From Naematelia aurantialba (Eukaryota; Basidiomycota; Tremellomycetes; Tremellales; Naemateliaceae): a stretch of DNA of 64,000 bases. Location: NCBI GenBank assembly GCA_021527695.1, contig JAKFAO010000006.1, positions 1,709,128-1,773,127 of the forward strand, written 5' to 3'. The position numbers and the translations under genes are program-made. The notes under the pieces were generated by a model that made no database searches, was not told the origin of the DNA, and was given only the letters and a program-made list of their open reading frames with translations. Below, in pieces: positions 23,975 through 36,167 of this stretch. The stretch's first letter is position 1. Every line of letters begins with the position of its first letter.

Positions 23975-25304
23975 ATGGGCAGGTCTCTACGAGCTGGCGT
24001 TCACGTCCCCCTGCCGACCTTCTTTGACGAGCACGAGGAGCTCGACTTGGAGAGCTTCGCGGAGCATGTGACTTGTAAGGGAGAAGGTAACCCGTAGGTA
24101 TAGCTCTGACGATTGTCAAGATACTGCTAAGCGGGGCATCCTCCCCGTCGTTTGTGGATCCATGGGAGAGGCAGTACATCTGTCTCATGAGGAGCGAGCA
24201 ACACTTGTCAAGACGGCGCGAAAGGCGCTGGACGAAGCAGGCCTAAACAGCATACCCATAATGGCAGGTATTGGAGCGGCTAGCACACGCGAATGTGTAC
24301 AGCTCGCCAAAGAGTGAGCTCTTGTCTCGAAGGAGCTCAAGAAATACAGAGCGGCGGCGGCTGGGGCGGATCATGCGATCCTCATCACTGGAGGTTACTA
24401 CGCAGGAGCGCTCATCAAAGAGCCCGCGCTTATCAAAAAGTTTTACGTGGACGTATCCAATGCATCACCGATACCGGTGTAAGTCTCTAGTTCGCTCCGG
24501 TGAGGGGGACCTAGCTGAGGCCAACCGTAGGTTGATGTACAATTTTCCAGCCGTGACTGGCGGGATCGACATGACCAGCGACCTCGTCGAAGATATCGCC
24601 AAGTCGGCGCCTAATATCTGCGGAATCAAGTTGACGTCAGTCGTGACAGCTTGATTGTGCTGGCAACTGATATCGCGCAGATGTGGTGCGGTGGGAAAGC
24701 TCACAAGGATCGCGGGTGTGGTAAACGCCCCATCATTCGCAACGGACTACCCTAGGCGAGACCCCACAGCACCGTGAGTCCAAGTGTACCGCTCACTCGC
24801 TGATCGTCAGCTTCCTTGTCCTGGACGGATTCATCGACTTTTTACTGCCTTCCATGGCTGCGGGGGCATCTGGAACCATTACAGGTGTTCCAAACTTCGC
24901 ACCTGTAAGCTTGTGATAATGACACAGACTCATTCTCGTCAGTTGACGTGTGTCAAACTCTGGGACCTGTGCCGAGCGTCAATCCCTGGCGATTCGTCTG
25001 CAATGAAGAAAGCACAGGACTTGCAGCATCTCGTTTCGCGAGCGGATTGGGCTGCCTCAAATGCAAACGTGAGATATTTCAACCAGGAGCATGGCTAAAG
25101 GAGTGCCAGATTCCGGGAATGAAACGCCTTCTGCAACACCTCTTTGGCTGCGGTCCTCTCCCGAGAGGGCCGCTGGGACTCATGAAAGAGGAGGATGCCA
25201 AGCGACTGCTCATTGAGCACCCCGATATCCTCGCGATTCTTGCCTTGGAGAAAGAATTAGAATCGGAATGGCGAGTAAGGGAAGCCACTAATGGCGTGCA
25301 TTGA
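23975..25304 (+). CDS. DHDPS/N-acetylneuraminate-lyase family aldolase
   Basis: Starts MGRSLRAGVHVPLPTFFDEH. Class I aldolase landmarks: VCGSMGEAVHLSHEER, ILITGGYYAGAL, YNFPAVTGGIDM with the catalytic Tyr, and GIKLTCGAVGKL with the Schiff-base Lys; the C-terminal exon has CGPLPRGPLGLMKEEDAKRL. Members cleave or condense pyruvate-containing keto acids (4-hydroxy-2-oxoglutarate, KDG or dihydrodipicolinate); the fungal branch with this tail is commonly annotated as 4-hydroxy-2-oxoglutarate aldolase-like. Several introns; the join between about 24945 and 25090 is not fully settled. Divergent promoter with the deacetylase gene suggests co-expression. Confidence 0.82.
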
Positions 25305-25502
25305 GCGATCGACCCGCAGGAATATTCATCATCATGCACAATTGGAGCGGAGTGACATTGACAGGACTCACATGGGGCCTCAATTTAAAATGCACCATGT
25401 AATGTTCGCCCACTGATTCTTGCTTTATTGGCCGTTGTCTGGCTTCTTTTTGCATCGGTACAAACCGACCTTGCCTACTCCGATACATGCATGGCATAAC
25501 GT

Positions 25503-27041
25503 CTAGCAGAGGTTCAATTGAATCCTAGTCTCATCCTTCCCACAATCTCCTTCATCCTCCTCGACGAGGGCCGGAATCGGCTTATTGGCGAGTGGCGTGA
25601 GGCGGAATGCGTGTCGCCTGTCGCCTACAGGATAGTCGAGGGTCTGTGAATGGTTGGTGACTCTCTGGTCCCACACGAGGACGGTGCCAGCCTCGTATCG
25701 CACACGGCACGAGAAGTCTTGACGGGTGGCGATATGGTTGTACAGGAAGTTGAGGAGATAATCAGACTCTTCCTTGTCGAAGCCCACAATATACTTCGTG
25801 TACACAGGGTTCACATCTGCTCAAGTAAGTCCTGAGAACGAATGTGATGGGAGTAAACACCCGCTTACACAAAGCCTTCTTCTTTGTCACAGGGTGGACA
25901 ATGACAACTGGGTGCTCCGTCTTCAGAGTGGCGCGGCGCATGACCGCCTTGTCGCCATTCTTCAACTCGGCCGCCACTCCGTCGTCGTTGCTGTGCACTG
26001 CAGTGAGGCCCTCCAGACGTCTCCTAAACTTTGGAGACAAGGATTCGAATGCTCGAACAGACTACACGTGCTTAGTGTTCTGCACTTGGCAATGTTTTGA
26101 AGCCACTAACTGAACTGATCAAAGTATCTCCACCGGCAGTAGATGGCGACTCTAGCATGCAGATGAAGGTCGTCCCAGGAGGCTGAGACTCTGGAGACTG
26201 GTCCGTGTGCCATTGGATAGGAGAGCGCCCCGCCCACGACTTGCGAACGCGTAGGTCACTAGGAGCAGTCGGTACTTTCATCACTACTGCGAATAGGTCC
26301 GACTCACTCTTTGTGGTCGTAGATGATCATGTGCTCCTCAGACCCAGCTAGCGGGTGAGGGGCCCAGCCGTGAATATGCAGTGGTCCAAAGTGACTGAGG
26401 ATGATCCGATTTAGAGGGTGTGTTTTGTAACGGGGAACAAACCCACCTGACAATCTGCTTCTGCCTCTGAAAGCCAAGTCCGCCAAAGTCTTGATCGCGA
26501 AAGACCAGGGCGCCACGCTGTGCAGCTATTAAGATTGAATCAGCTTTGACACCTCGGAATATTTTGCACTGACTGAGCAAAGCTAGCTCGTCGAGTCCGG
26601 CATCATTCAGTTCGGATAGCTGGACACCGTGAATCCTTGGTGACATCAGCTGCAACCAGTGCATTTTTTTCCGTATAGCTCACTCTGTCCCAACATGTGG
26701 AGACAGGTCGAACTAAAGGATGTCAGCGAGGAGCTTGTATCATGACCTGGTATCGCTCACACTTTTCGTGGCATCTTTAAGCAGGTTAGGGAACGCTGGA
26801 TCTGCGCGATGGCCAGGATCATAGTGATCGAAGGCTCCGATGTCTTCTACCTTCTCAAGGGGATCATAGAATGCTTCTCCTAGTAAGTTGCGGTTCCCTG
26901 GGAAGATGGCCAAGTCTTACGCATGTAGTCGGGGTAGAGTGGGGTGCCATCCTCGTTCTTCGGCCGTGAGAGGTGTGTTTTCGTGACCTCTTTGAGAGAT
27001 GCCATGTGGTCGGAAGATGTTTGAGCAACGGCAACGGGCAT
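25503..27041 (-). CDS. TauD/TfdA-family Fe(II)/2-oxoglutarate-dependent dioxygenase
   Basis: ATG at 27039-27041 (MPVAVAQTSSDHM), stop at 25503. Motifs in order: GALVFRDQDF, HFGPLHIHGWAP, WHTDQSPESQPPGTTFI (the HxD iron ligands), ESPSTAGGDT, KTEHPVVIVHPVT, VNPVYTKYIVGF and WDQRVTNHSQTLDY (distal His), followed by R for 2-oxoglutarate. All facial-triad residues are visible. Fungal members oxidise sulfonates such as taurine or related small acids. Six or so short introns. Divergent from the MFS permease at 27386, a common pairing of TauD-type enzyme and uptake system. Confidence 0.88.
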
Positions 27042-27385
27042 TTTACAAAATCTGATGTTTTGGTGCTGAGCCTGAGTTGATAGTCGCGCGAGTGTGGAGT
27101 CTATACAAACTTTGGTGATTGTCATCTTTGTGCACAAGTTCCGGCAGGAGCAGAAATGGAGGGAGTAAGCGGTACCGCCGCCGCTCCTCCCGCTCCCCCC
27201 GCTCCCCCCGCTCTTGTCCGCTCTCTTTCTGCTCTTGGCCGCTCCAAGTCCGCGCGCACTTACCCGCTCGAAATCCCAGAGTCCCAGATGTGGAAAACTT
27301 GAAAGATAACCCCTTCTTCGTCGCGAGGGATATAAACTCAACATGAGCAGCTTCCCAGTCGGTCCTTTATTCCGACGCTGACACG
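27042..27385. promoter_or_regulatory. divergent promoter, dioxygenase / MFS permease
   Basis: 344 bp. Carries a pyrimidine/CCGCTC-rich tract around 27175-27250 with two CCCCGC words (27197-27202 and 27206-27211), which match the Mig1/CreA consensus on the opposite strand (GCGGGG). Catabolite control is a possibility only. Confidence 0.4.
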
Positions 27386-29229
27386 ATGTCTGACTCATCA
27401 TTGGAGGGCAAAGGCGATCTCTACAATGAACCGGCTATCCGCGAGGCAGCGACTGACGAGTACGAGCAATTCCTTGATCTCGAGCGACGCATGGCTGGCA
27501 AGGGTCATCGCACGCTCTTGAGGAAATGTGAGCGTCTTGGCCGTTTCAAACTGACTGTGTGTAGTGGACTGGCGTTTACTTCCAACACTCTCGGTCCTGT
27601 ATCTGCTTTGCTCGCTCGACAAGAGCAATGCGAGTAACGCCAAGCTGTACGGCTTTCTCACCGATGTCGGTATGAGCTCTGAGCAGTTCAATCTGGCTCT
27701 CACCGTTCTCTTCTTCACCTACGGCCTGTTCGAGCCTGTCTGCAATGTTGCCCTTCGCCGTCTTGGTCCAAGAATCTGGTTCCCCATTGCCGTGACGAGC
27801 TGGGGTCTGATTTCGACGCTCACCTGTGTGGTCAAGAGTTACGGCGGCTATATCGGTATTCGACTGGCCCTCGGTGCTGCGGAAGCAACCATGTATCCAG
27901 GAGGTTACCTAATCTTGTCCATGTGGTATAAACCCAAGGAGTTGGCTACCCGAATGGCGATCTTTTACGGGGCCAACACTGCTGCGGGTATGTAACCGTT
28001 GTTTAGTGATTAGCTGTGTTTTGACTTGCCTTAGGTGCTTTTGGAGGCGTGATCGCATATGGCGTTGGAAATCTGGACTACGTCAATGGTTGGCGGGCCT
28101 GGCGCTGGCTCTTCCTGGTACGCTCCGTTCCAGGAAGCTTATCGGTGTTGACGTCTCGCAGGTGGAGGGAGTCATCACCGTTTTCTTTGGCCTGGCGTCC
28201 CATTTCCTGCTCCCCTCCTTCCCTCATAGTTACAAGGCCACCAGCCACACCTGGCTTACCCCCGATGAGGCTCTCTACGCACGTCTCCGTACCAAATACG
28301 CCAACGGACCCCACGCGCCCACCTATGTATTCCAATGGAGCGATGTCATTGCGGCCGCGAAAGACCGAAAGACCTGGTTGATGTAAGTCGCTCTTTGGTT
28401 TTGATGAGAATGCAATTGTCTGACTGGCTTACAGGATGATGATGTTCTGGTGGGGAGGATCGATCCCAACCTACTCTCTGTCCTACACCTTACCAACAAT
28501 GGTGAGTTGCCACTCGGTGGGCATCGAATTAACGACATTCAGGTCAAAAACCTTGGCTACACAGCTATTCGTGCCCAGGCTCTTACAACCCCGCCCTATA
28601 TTTTTGCGACTGCCGTTTGCGTAACAGTCGGTGTCCTGTCGGATCGGTACAAGAGGCGCTATGTCGCCATCATGTCGGCGTACACGCTCGGTTTGGTGTG
28701 AGTGCGCTCTAGACTTCGGGTGCCGCTGCTGACGTCTGTCAGTGGTATCATCCTGTTATGGATCACCGTTCACTATACCCATCTCAGCGGGGTCAGCTAC
28801 TTTGCCATTTTTCTCGCAGCTGCTGGATACGCTGCCCAAGCTCCTATCGTAAGTAATGCTCTAGGCAAAGCGGATTATTGTTGATGACCTCCGTAGGTTG
28901 GTGCGTGGACTTCGGAAAACGTTCCAAACCCTTCAAAGCGAGCTGCTGCCATTGGGCTTCTCATGCTCTTTGGAAGTGTGGGCGGAGGCGGAATCGGCTC
29001 AAATATCTACATTTCCAGCCAAGCACCCACATATCCTCTAGGCTTCGGCTTCTCTGTCGGGGCGACGGTTCTGGGGGCAATGATCCCCGCGACGATTCAC
29101 TACGTCCTCATGAAGAGAGAGAACAGGCGAAGGGATTTGGTTAGCGAGGACGAGGTTCTGGCAAAGTACACACCCGAGGCACTGAGCAACATGGAAGAAT
29201 ACAGCCCGTTGTTCAGGTACTCCACGTAG
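27386..29229 (+). CDS. MFS permease, allantoate/organic-anion (ACS) type
   Basis: Complete from MSDSSLEGKG to TAG at 29229, with about six short introns. First helix WRLLPTLSVLYLLCSLDKSN, then RRLGPRIWFPIAVTSWGLIS, GGYLILSMWYKPKELATRMA, GWRAWRWLFLVEGVITVFFG, GYAAQAPIVGAWTSENVPNP and FGSVGGGGIGSNIY define the ACS group of fungal MFS transporters (Dal5, Tna1, Vht1 relatives). Twelve membrane helices are expected. Divergent neighbour is a TauD-type dioxygenase, so the transported ligand may be that enzyme's substrate (inference). Confidence 0.88.
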
Positions 29230-29845
29230 GAGATCAGGGGCTGAGGCCTTGTACATACTCGTAGATTCTCGATAGGTATGATGGTTATTCAGTAGAGCAG
29301 AGAGATATCGTAAGGATCCTCCCACCTCATGCAGGCTGCCCTAGCATCCGGTGCTCCTTCCTCCTAGCCGGAAGCTCCATCTCGCGATGTATCTTCCTAC
29401 TCTGGTCGGCCGAGAAACTCTTGGCAAGACCCGTTCCTCGATGCGCCAACAAATTGCCGGCCCAAGTGGTCGCATGCGCTCGATCGTGCAGCAGCTCCAT
29501 GTACGCCCTTGCCCGAGCACATCGCCAGAGGGAAGACTGGGCTCCCCAACGCCGATAGGGATCCCTCGGCGTTGCTCGGCGTTGAGCAAACCTTGCACTC
29601 GTCCAAAGTCCGGTCGGCCCGACGCCATAGCTTGACGGACTTTACCCCGCTGGGTCCCGCACCACTGAAGCAACACCGACGTCCGGGGGACATCTGGAGA
29701 GAGAGAGGGGAGAGGGGGGGATGGGGAGGCTATACGAGAAGACCATCGCGGACTCAACAGCACTTGACCATAAAATCAGCTAAGCGCATGCTCCCCCCTA
29801 GCATCTTCCACTCTCAGGTTTGTGAGCGACTCCGCACAAGAAACG
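29230..29845. other. intergenic upstream of Atg22-like gene
   Basis: 616 bp. ORFs here on both strands are short and lack family features. A GA-rich purine tract lies at about 29696-29725. Confidence 0.6.
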
Positions 29846-32309
29846 ATGTCCGCTTCAGTCACGGTACAACCAAACATTGTCCTCGGCGCCAAGGGGACCC
29901 TCCATGAAGATGAGCATGTCAGCAAGCAAGAGGTTGACCACCTCGAGTCGGCTACCGAGGTCGATCGCCAGGCTACCCATGCCGATGCTCACAACAGTGT
30001 TGGTCTCGCCGTCATTGAGCAGCGCGGTGTCATCCCCCAAACCGGTAAACGGATGGTCACCAGCAAGTGGGAGTATTGGGCGTTTTGTCTATTCTGTCCG
30101 TTCACATTAACCCTTGCTCACTGCCTGGAAAGATGCTGATCAGTAGACAGACTTTTCTAACAATGGCGCACGTATGTCTGTCTGTACAAAACGTTCTCCC
30201 GTAAATGGCTACTGACTTTCGGCAGCGATCAACGGAAATGGTGGAGCCCTTCGTCAACTGCTCCTGAACCAGCAGTACCCCAGCGGCTATCTAAACTGGG
30301 GTGGCCAGTACCTTTCAAGTGAGTTGCACGACACTCATGCAATGGATAGCTGACATACGCCCCAGTCAATTCTCTGCTGCTGGACTATACTGGCATCCTG
30401 TTCGCCGCCCAGCTTGTGTGTCTGCTCACCATCGGCCCCTTTGCCGATTACGGTAACTGGCGACCTTGGATCATGATCTGTGGGTCGTCGAAATGTCGCT
30501 CTGGTAGTGACAGGCTGACAAGGGGCAGTCTTCCAGACGCTCCTTGAAATTTGCCAATTCGCCATGATCGGCATGAAGAAGCCTAGCCAGTGGCAAGCCG
30601 CAATGGCTCTCTATGTTGTGGGGACGCTTGGTAAGGAGTTTCAATGTGTATCATATCAGTATGGTCTGACTTTGTTCCAGCTACCAACGTCACCACTGCC
30701 TTCTATACGGCTACCTTCCCGGGTATCGTACGAGACCTTCCCGCTATGGTCAAGTCCGAGCAGGAGGTCAAGCAAGGTACCAAATCGTATGTCGTCTTAT
30801 GGATGCCAGCGGATGCTGACAAACATGCAGGCCAGAAGAACACGCAGAGCTGGACTCGTACGAACGCGCCACTGTGTGTTCTCCTTCTGTTAACAATGCC
30901 TGGCCATTTTCTAACATCTCCAGCTTTACAATCTGGTTAATATTGTTGGCTCGGCTATCGTGGTTGTCACCTATGCCATTGCTCTCGGTATATCTGCCGG
31001 CGTTGGTTACTCGACCGACACCGAGCTGGTGAAGTCCTACCGAGTTCTCATGGGCTACTTTGGCGCAATAACTGTTATTTGTACCACTCCATTCTTCCTC
31101 ATCCAGAAGCACCGGCCCGGTCAGCAGCTGCCTCAGGGCACCAAGTGGTGGTTTGCCGGTCCCCAGTAGGTTTCGTCTTCCTTGTTGCTGAGAAAGAGGC
31201 TAATATGCAACAGGCAAGTTTGGCAGGCCATCAAATGCATCCGCCACCTGAAGCACTGTATGCTATATCTCATCGTTTGGTTCATGATCAGCGAGAGTGC
31301 GTTTCCAGTCCATTACTTTGAAGTACTGGGTTAACTGGACAACACAGCTTTCGGCACCTACTATCAAGTCCTCACTATCATGCAGAATGAGTGGGCAACT
31401 TCCTGCTCATAGCGAGACCGCACCAGCTGAAGAAGTCAGGGTCGTCAACTATTCACCGCTCATCAACAATGCCATGTCGCTGGTCACAGACTTGTCTGGT
31501 GGCTCGGGCACGCTCTTCGTATATCTCATGCAGAAGAGGTACCGTTTCACCGTCAAGCAAGGGGCCTTCTACGGCGCCTGCATGACTCTCGTTCCGTGCG
31601 TTACTGTGCTTGCGAAGCTCGGCGCCCTAATAACGACGGCCACAGGAGCTTGTTCGGAGCTATTGGCACCTTCACTGACAAGGTTGGATTCCACCACAGT
31701 ACGTCCCTAAACCAGCTTGCGAAAAGTCATTGACTGTAGCAGGCTGGGCATTCTGGCTAGCCACAGTCTGGAATTTCCAGACTGGCGCTTGGGGCTCTTA
31801 TGGCGTTACAATGATTTCCGAGGTTGTTCCTGCTCCGAAAGCGTTTCTCTTCTTCGGCTTGTGAGTTTGACGAGAATGGCACGATAATCGAGCTCACATT
31901 GGCAGGTTCCAGACAGTGGGGAAGACCAGTGGCTTCATTGGGTAGGTACTTTGGAGTTGGTAGTACCGCAAACTGATTTTGTATGCAGTCCATTCATCTC
32001 TTCAGCCATCATCAGTCGGGCCAACGGCAACACTAGTGCTTCGTTTTGGTTCCTCTTTGCGATGGGGTCGTTAGGCGTCTTCTTGCTTTACTTTGTAGAC
32101 ACGGACAAGTCGAAGATTGAGAACGCCATTTGTGAGTCGCCTTTTGGTTTCCATTATAACTTTCATGGAGAATCCATATTGGACAAGGGCCATTGCTGAC
32201 CCGAATTACAGATCTTGAGAAGGAAGCCGCTGAGCTGTACAGTGCGCAGCAGAGGGATGAGAACAAGCGCAACGAGCTTTCGGCGGAAAGCGAGGAGCTA
32301 CCCCCTTGA
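29846..32309 (+). CDS. Atg22-like MFS membrane protein
   Basis: Start MSASVTVQPNIVLGAKGTLH, stop TGA 32307-32309, with about a dozen introns. KWEYWAFCLF at the first helix, FSNNGA-like start of the periplasmic/lumenal part, GNWRPWIMI, AFYTATFPGIVRDLPAMV, KHRPGQQLPQGTKWWFAGPQ, MISESIFGTYYQVLTIMQNE, and SYGVTMISEVVPAPKAFLFF with LFQTVGKTSGFIGPFISSAI match the Atg22 family (PF11700), whose yeast founder exports amino acids from the vacuole after autophagy. Fungal genomes hold several paralogues, and plasma-membrane roles are possible. A charged Glu/Lys tail ends the protein. Confidence 0.85.
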
Positions 32310-32971
32310 GGGGATTACATTGACTACCAGGCATCGCCGTTAGCGGCGCTGTCTGGTACATGACATCTAGTATAGCGATTCTATGTGTGGAGGTACGACT
32401 GTAAGACAGAAGAAACTTAGTGAAAGATGTTCAAGAGTGTGTGGAAGGCTTTTGGACGTGCATTTAAACCGTCCTATTGTAGCTGAATGCACGGTATGAG
32501 TGCCATGAGAACGCTTGATCGGTGCGCAAGATGCATCGCACAGTCAAGCCCGCACTCCTTGAGTCAGGATAGACGGTGCCAATAGCATGGCAGCCTGCAG
32601 TCTCAACATCTTTAGGTGGAAAGCCAAGATATCGCCGCATACATAGATGTTGGCGACGCTGACCGACCAAGGTACTGTATATGGGGCGCCAATCGAACTA
32701 CTTGAACTTGGAAACCACAACAAGAGGCTCAGGAAAGCATCACTGAAGAGGAGATACGGCATGTTCTGGATAAGAGGCTCAACAAAAAGACCTGGTGCTC
32801 AATACAATACATGCATGCAAGACTCTACACGATTCGCGGCTGGTAGAACGTCCCTTCCCTGTCCACACTCTGCGCGTCTGCGGTCGTCAGTGCCGGAGTG
32901 TGCAAAGCCACGCCAAAGACTGACAGCTCTTGATTGCTGACCTCAACGGCAGATGGCTTCGATGAACAGCC
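32310..32971. other. intergenic between convergent genes
   Basis: 662 bp between the 3' ends of the Atg22-like and GH32 genes. No ORF I would support. Confidence 0.65.
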
Positions 32972-34965
32972 TCAAGCCGCGCTTACGTTGCCCCTCACGA
33001 GCCCGTCCTGCCCCTCTAGAGCCTTCCAAATTGCCTTGACCTCCCTCAACTCGACTGTGACTTGACTGCCCTGGGGAAGTGACTCGGTCTGCAACGAAAA
33101 CCTTGTGAGTGGAGAGGTGGGGAAGAAGACCATGGTCCCGCTCTTCCTGCCGCCGTCCAAGAAGACTTCGATGATGCTCCGGTCAAAGACACCTGTGATC
33201 CTCTTGAGGTTGTTGATGGACGCCACCGAGAACTGACCAGAGAAAAACGGCAGGTCGTGGCTCGTGAACCCGTGTGTTTGGTCGCGGGTGAGGTAAAACT
33301 GGCCGTGGTTCATGAATCCAAAGTACGTGCCGCCCGTGATCTGTTCCTTGGTGAGTGGGGAGGACAAGCTGAACCCGAGGTGCGATTTGGGAGAGACGGG
33401 GACACCTTCAGGCAAGGTGATGTTGATATCAAAGTAGACAGCGTTGCTGGACGACTTGGCAAAATCGACCTCGAAAGGCCGCGTTGCTACGTTGGTTGAG
33501 CGCTTGAGACGCTTGGCGAGAATCGTGTCGAGACCATACGGGAAGGATATGAGATCCCAAGTGCCGAGCCTTTCGCCCTTGACGAGGTAATTCTGCCTCG
33601 GAAGGTACATCGCTCCTCTCCACCCCTCATACGCGGTGGGGATAGCATTGGTATACTGCCAATTGCTCGCCCAGGCGATACTGATCGCCTCTCCAGCAAA
33701 GTCGGGATCACTTTTGGGTATGTAGAAGAACTGACCGGCGTAGTTGTCCTTGCCGAAATCACCGATGATTGGCGAGCCCCCGTAAGGCGAGAAGTGGGTG
33801 CCGTTGAAGTCGCCAGGGAAGAACTGAGTGATTGAACCACCCTGTGGCGCACCGGGGTTGACTGAAACATCCATCACCCATACCGGGTCGCCGACACTAC
33901 CGTCCTCGTTGAGCATCGGTATCTGAATCAAGTTGGGGCACTCATACTGATACCCGACGATTCCCAGGTCCGTGTTGGTGACGTTGCTTGCCAGCGCCCA
34001 GTCCCTGAGGTTCTTGGAGACATAGAGGCCTACTGTCATGTCGGTGGCAAACGCAACCGCCATGACCCAGTGGTCCTCGTACCAGATGACTTTAGGGTCG
34101 CGGAACTGGTTCGACCCTACGTCGATGACAGGATTGGCCCCGTACTGCTCAAAGGTGAATCCGCCATCCTTTGAATAGGCCACTTGGATCACCTGCCGGG
34201 TCTCGGTAGCCAGCGTGTACACCGCTACGATGCCATTGTCCTGCTCGGGGAAGAAGCCGGACGTGTTGTCCTGATCGATGACCGCGGAGCCCGTAAAGAT
34301 TTCTGATGTGGTGTTGGGGGGAAACATGGCAATAGGCTGGTTGATCCAGGTGTGAAGGTCGGTTGACGTGGCGTGTGCCCATGTCGAGTTGCCGAACCAA
34401 GGTCCAATGGGATTGTCTGCGGCGATGAAAGAGGGAAATCACTGTCAGCGACGCGACCATGAGGCAAGGTTTGCCAGAGTCCACAGGGGATGAAGATGGA
34501 CCAATGATTATGGACACCAGGAGTCTGGGCGTCCGTCTTCGGACAAGTCTCCGAACATGGACAGGTAGGCCGGCCAGCATAGCCTAACATGGACACGTTC
34601 GTTACTCACGTTCATAATACAGGTGCCATATCCCCTTGTCATCACGGAACATGCCATCCGGATCGTTGAGAAAGTTCTGCATGAGGGTCAGCCTTGACTC
34701 GACGCCAACGGTACATGGTGTCCAATGATCGGTGCAAGAAACAATGAGGCGGCGACGTTGCACTCACGCTCGGGGCAGAAAAGTGGGCCTGGGGTCGCAG
34801 AGACCCAGAGTAATCGCCAACCTCAGGTGTGCCGGTCGGGACCGCGCTAGCGGGGAGTGCACTGGGGTTGTAAGTCGGGCGGGGTAACCTGACGGGCCCC
34901 ATGAGCGGTTCTTGATGTGCCCAGGCGAAGAGAGCGACCAGCGCCCCTAGAACTTGGCCAAACAT
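32972..34965 (-). CDS. secreted GH32 fructan hydrolase (invertase/inulinase/levanase type)
   Basis: Three exons: the first (from ATG 34963-34965) gives a signal peptide, [18 protein letters not shown], and ends at FSAP; the second holds [10 protein letters not shown], the nucleophile box; the long third runs from the NPIGPW region to TAA at 32972. GH32 residues are present: Asp of NDPDG, RDP in [10 protein letters not shown], and Glu of YECPNL as acid/base. SDGG-like and C-terminal beta-sandwich segments ([13 protein letters not shown]) follow. It hydrolyses beta-fructosides such as sucrose, inulin or levan outside the cell. The nucleophile box reads NDPDG rather than the usual NDPNG; catalytic Asp is kept. 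Length fits fungal exo-acting members. Confidence 0.93.
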
Positions 34966-36167
34966 AATTTGGAAGTCTGCTATTCAGTTGGAGATCGAGA
35001 TGTCGACTTGTGAAAGGAAGAATTTTACTTGCAAGAGCGCTCCCAAATCTCCTTATACTGACGAGTGGATATTGGTCGGAGTCTGAGCGGTCATCCGTTT
35101 GGCACTGGCACAGACAGGGAGCCTCAAATAGTGCATAGACATGGGCCTACGCATGTGCAATTGTCCTGTTCTTCCCTGTCTCGCTCGAGATGGATCAGAT
35201 TGGCAGAGGCCGTCAACGCCGGCCTTGCCAGGCGGGCCGCTCCCTGTTTCGGGGATGAGTGTCCTTGCCCAAGCTCCAAGTGGTCACTTGAATGCCCTTT
35301 ACGTGATCAGTTGCTCAGCATCAGATGCATCAACAGCTTGTCGCGCCGGAGAGGGATGACGACCTCGGACTGCCCACCATGAAGATCCAAATAAACAGAC
35401 TCGAGCAGTAGGCAGGCCGGCAGTTTGGCTCGCTGTGCTCACCGTCAGCCGCTGCGTCAGCTTGCTCATGTAAACCTCACCGGAGCAGAAGTCTCCCGCT
35501 TCCGCTGAGAGGCCGGCATGGTTCATCGGACTTGACTAAACTCCCGCCAACGCCGACCGGGGATGTTCCTTTCTTAAGTTCTGATATGGTTAATACTACT
35601 GTTGGTCACACCGATCTGTTGAACCCCGCAACACCGTCTCTACAACCCAAGCCGGGCCTTGCGCAGAGAGAAAGGCTCCCTTGGCTGTGCTAAACACCAC
35701 CCTCTTGCATCCGACGCGGCCGAGCGAGCGCTCTCGTTACGGACCAAACCTGGGGCCGGCGCCGACTAAAGTGAAGCCCAACTCCGGTGTGGTAAGCCGA
35801 CGACGAAGATGAGCACAACCCCCAGATTGGCGTGAGTCTTTCTTCTTGTCATCATGAGCGTTCAGCTCCCAGTAATATTGTGATCATGAGAATATTTCAA
35901 GTCATAACACTCTGTCGGGCGCGGCACTGTGTCTTGGCTTTCCTACCGGCACGACGACTTGTTTCTATCATGCACGCCTCGTGACCACGGACTCGATGCT
36001 ACCGATCAGATGCTGATGCAGGATTCTCTTACATAGATGTATACACTGCCGCAATGTCAAGGTTAATTATGCTTCCAGCCAGCAAAGCTGCATCTGTCCT
36101 GCCGGCTGACTATGCCCCGTTGATAGACACGATGTATACCCCATGACCCTGGGAAGCCCTCGAGCAC
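34966..36167. other. intergenic, GH32 and regulator upstream regions
   Basis: 1.2 kb between divergent genes. An ATG with a following GTGAGT donor (about 35810-35835) could be a first exon of the downstream regulator. No other gene seen. Confidence 0.5.

Noticed and set aside
29341..29763. 140-residue ORF on the minus strand
   Set aside because: Ser/Arg/Pro-rich translation of a GC-rich promoter tract upstream of the Atg22-like gene; no family resemblance.
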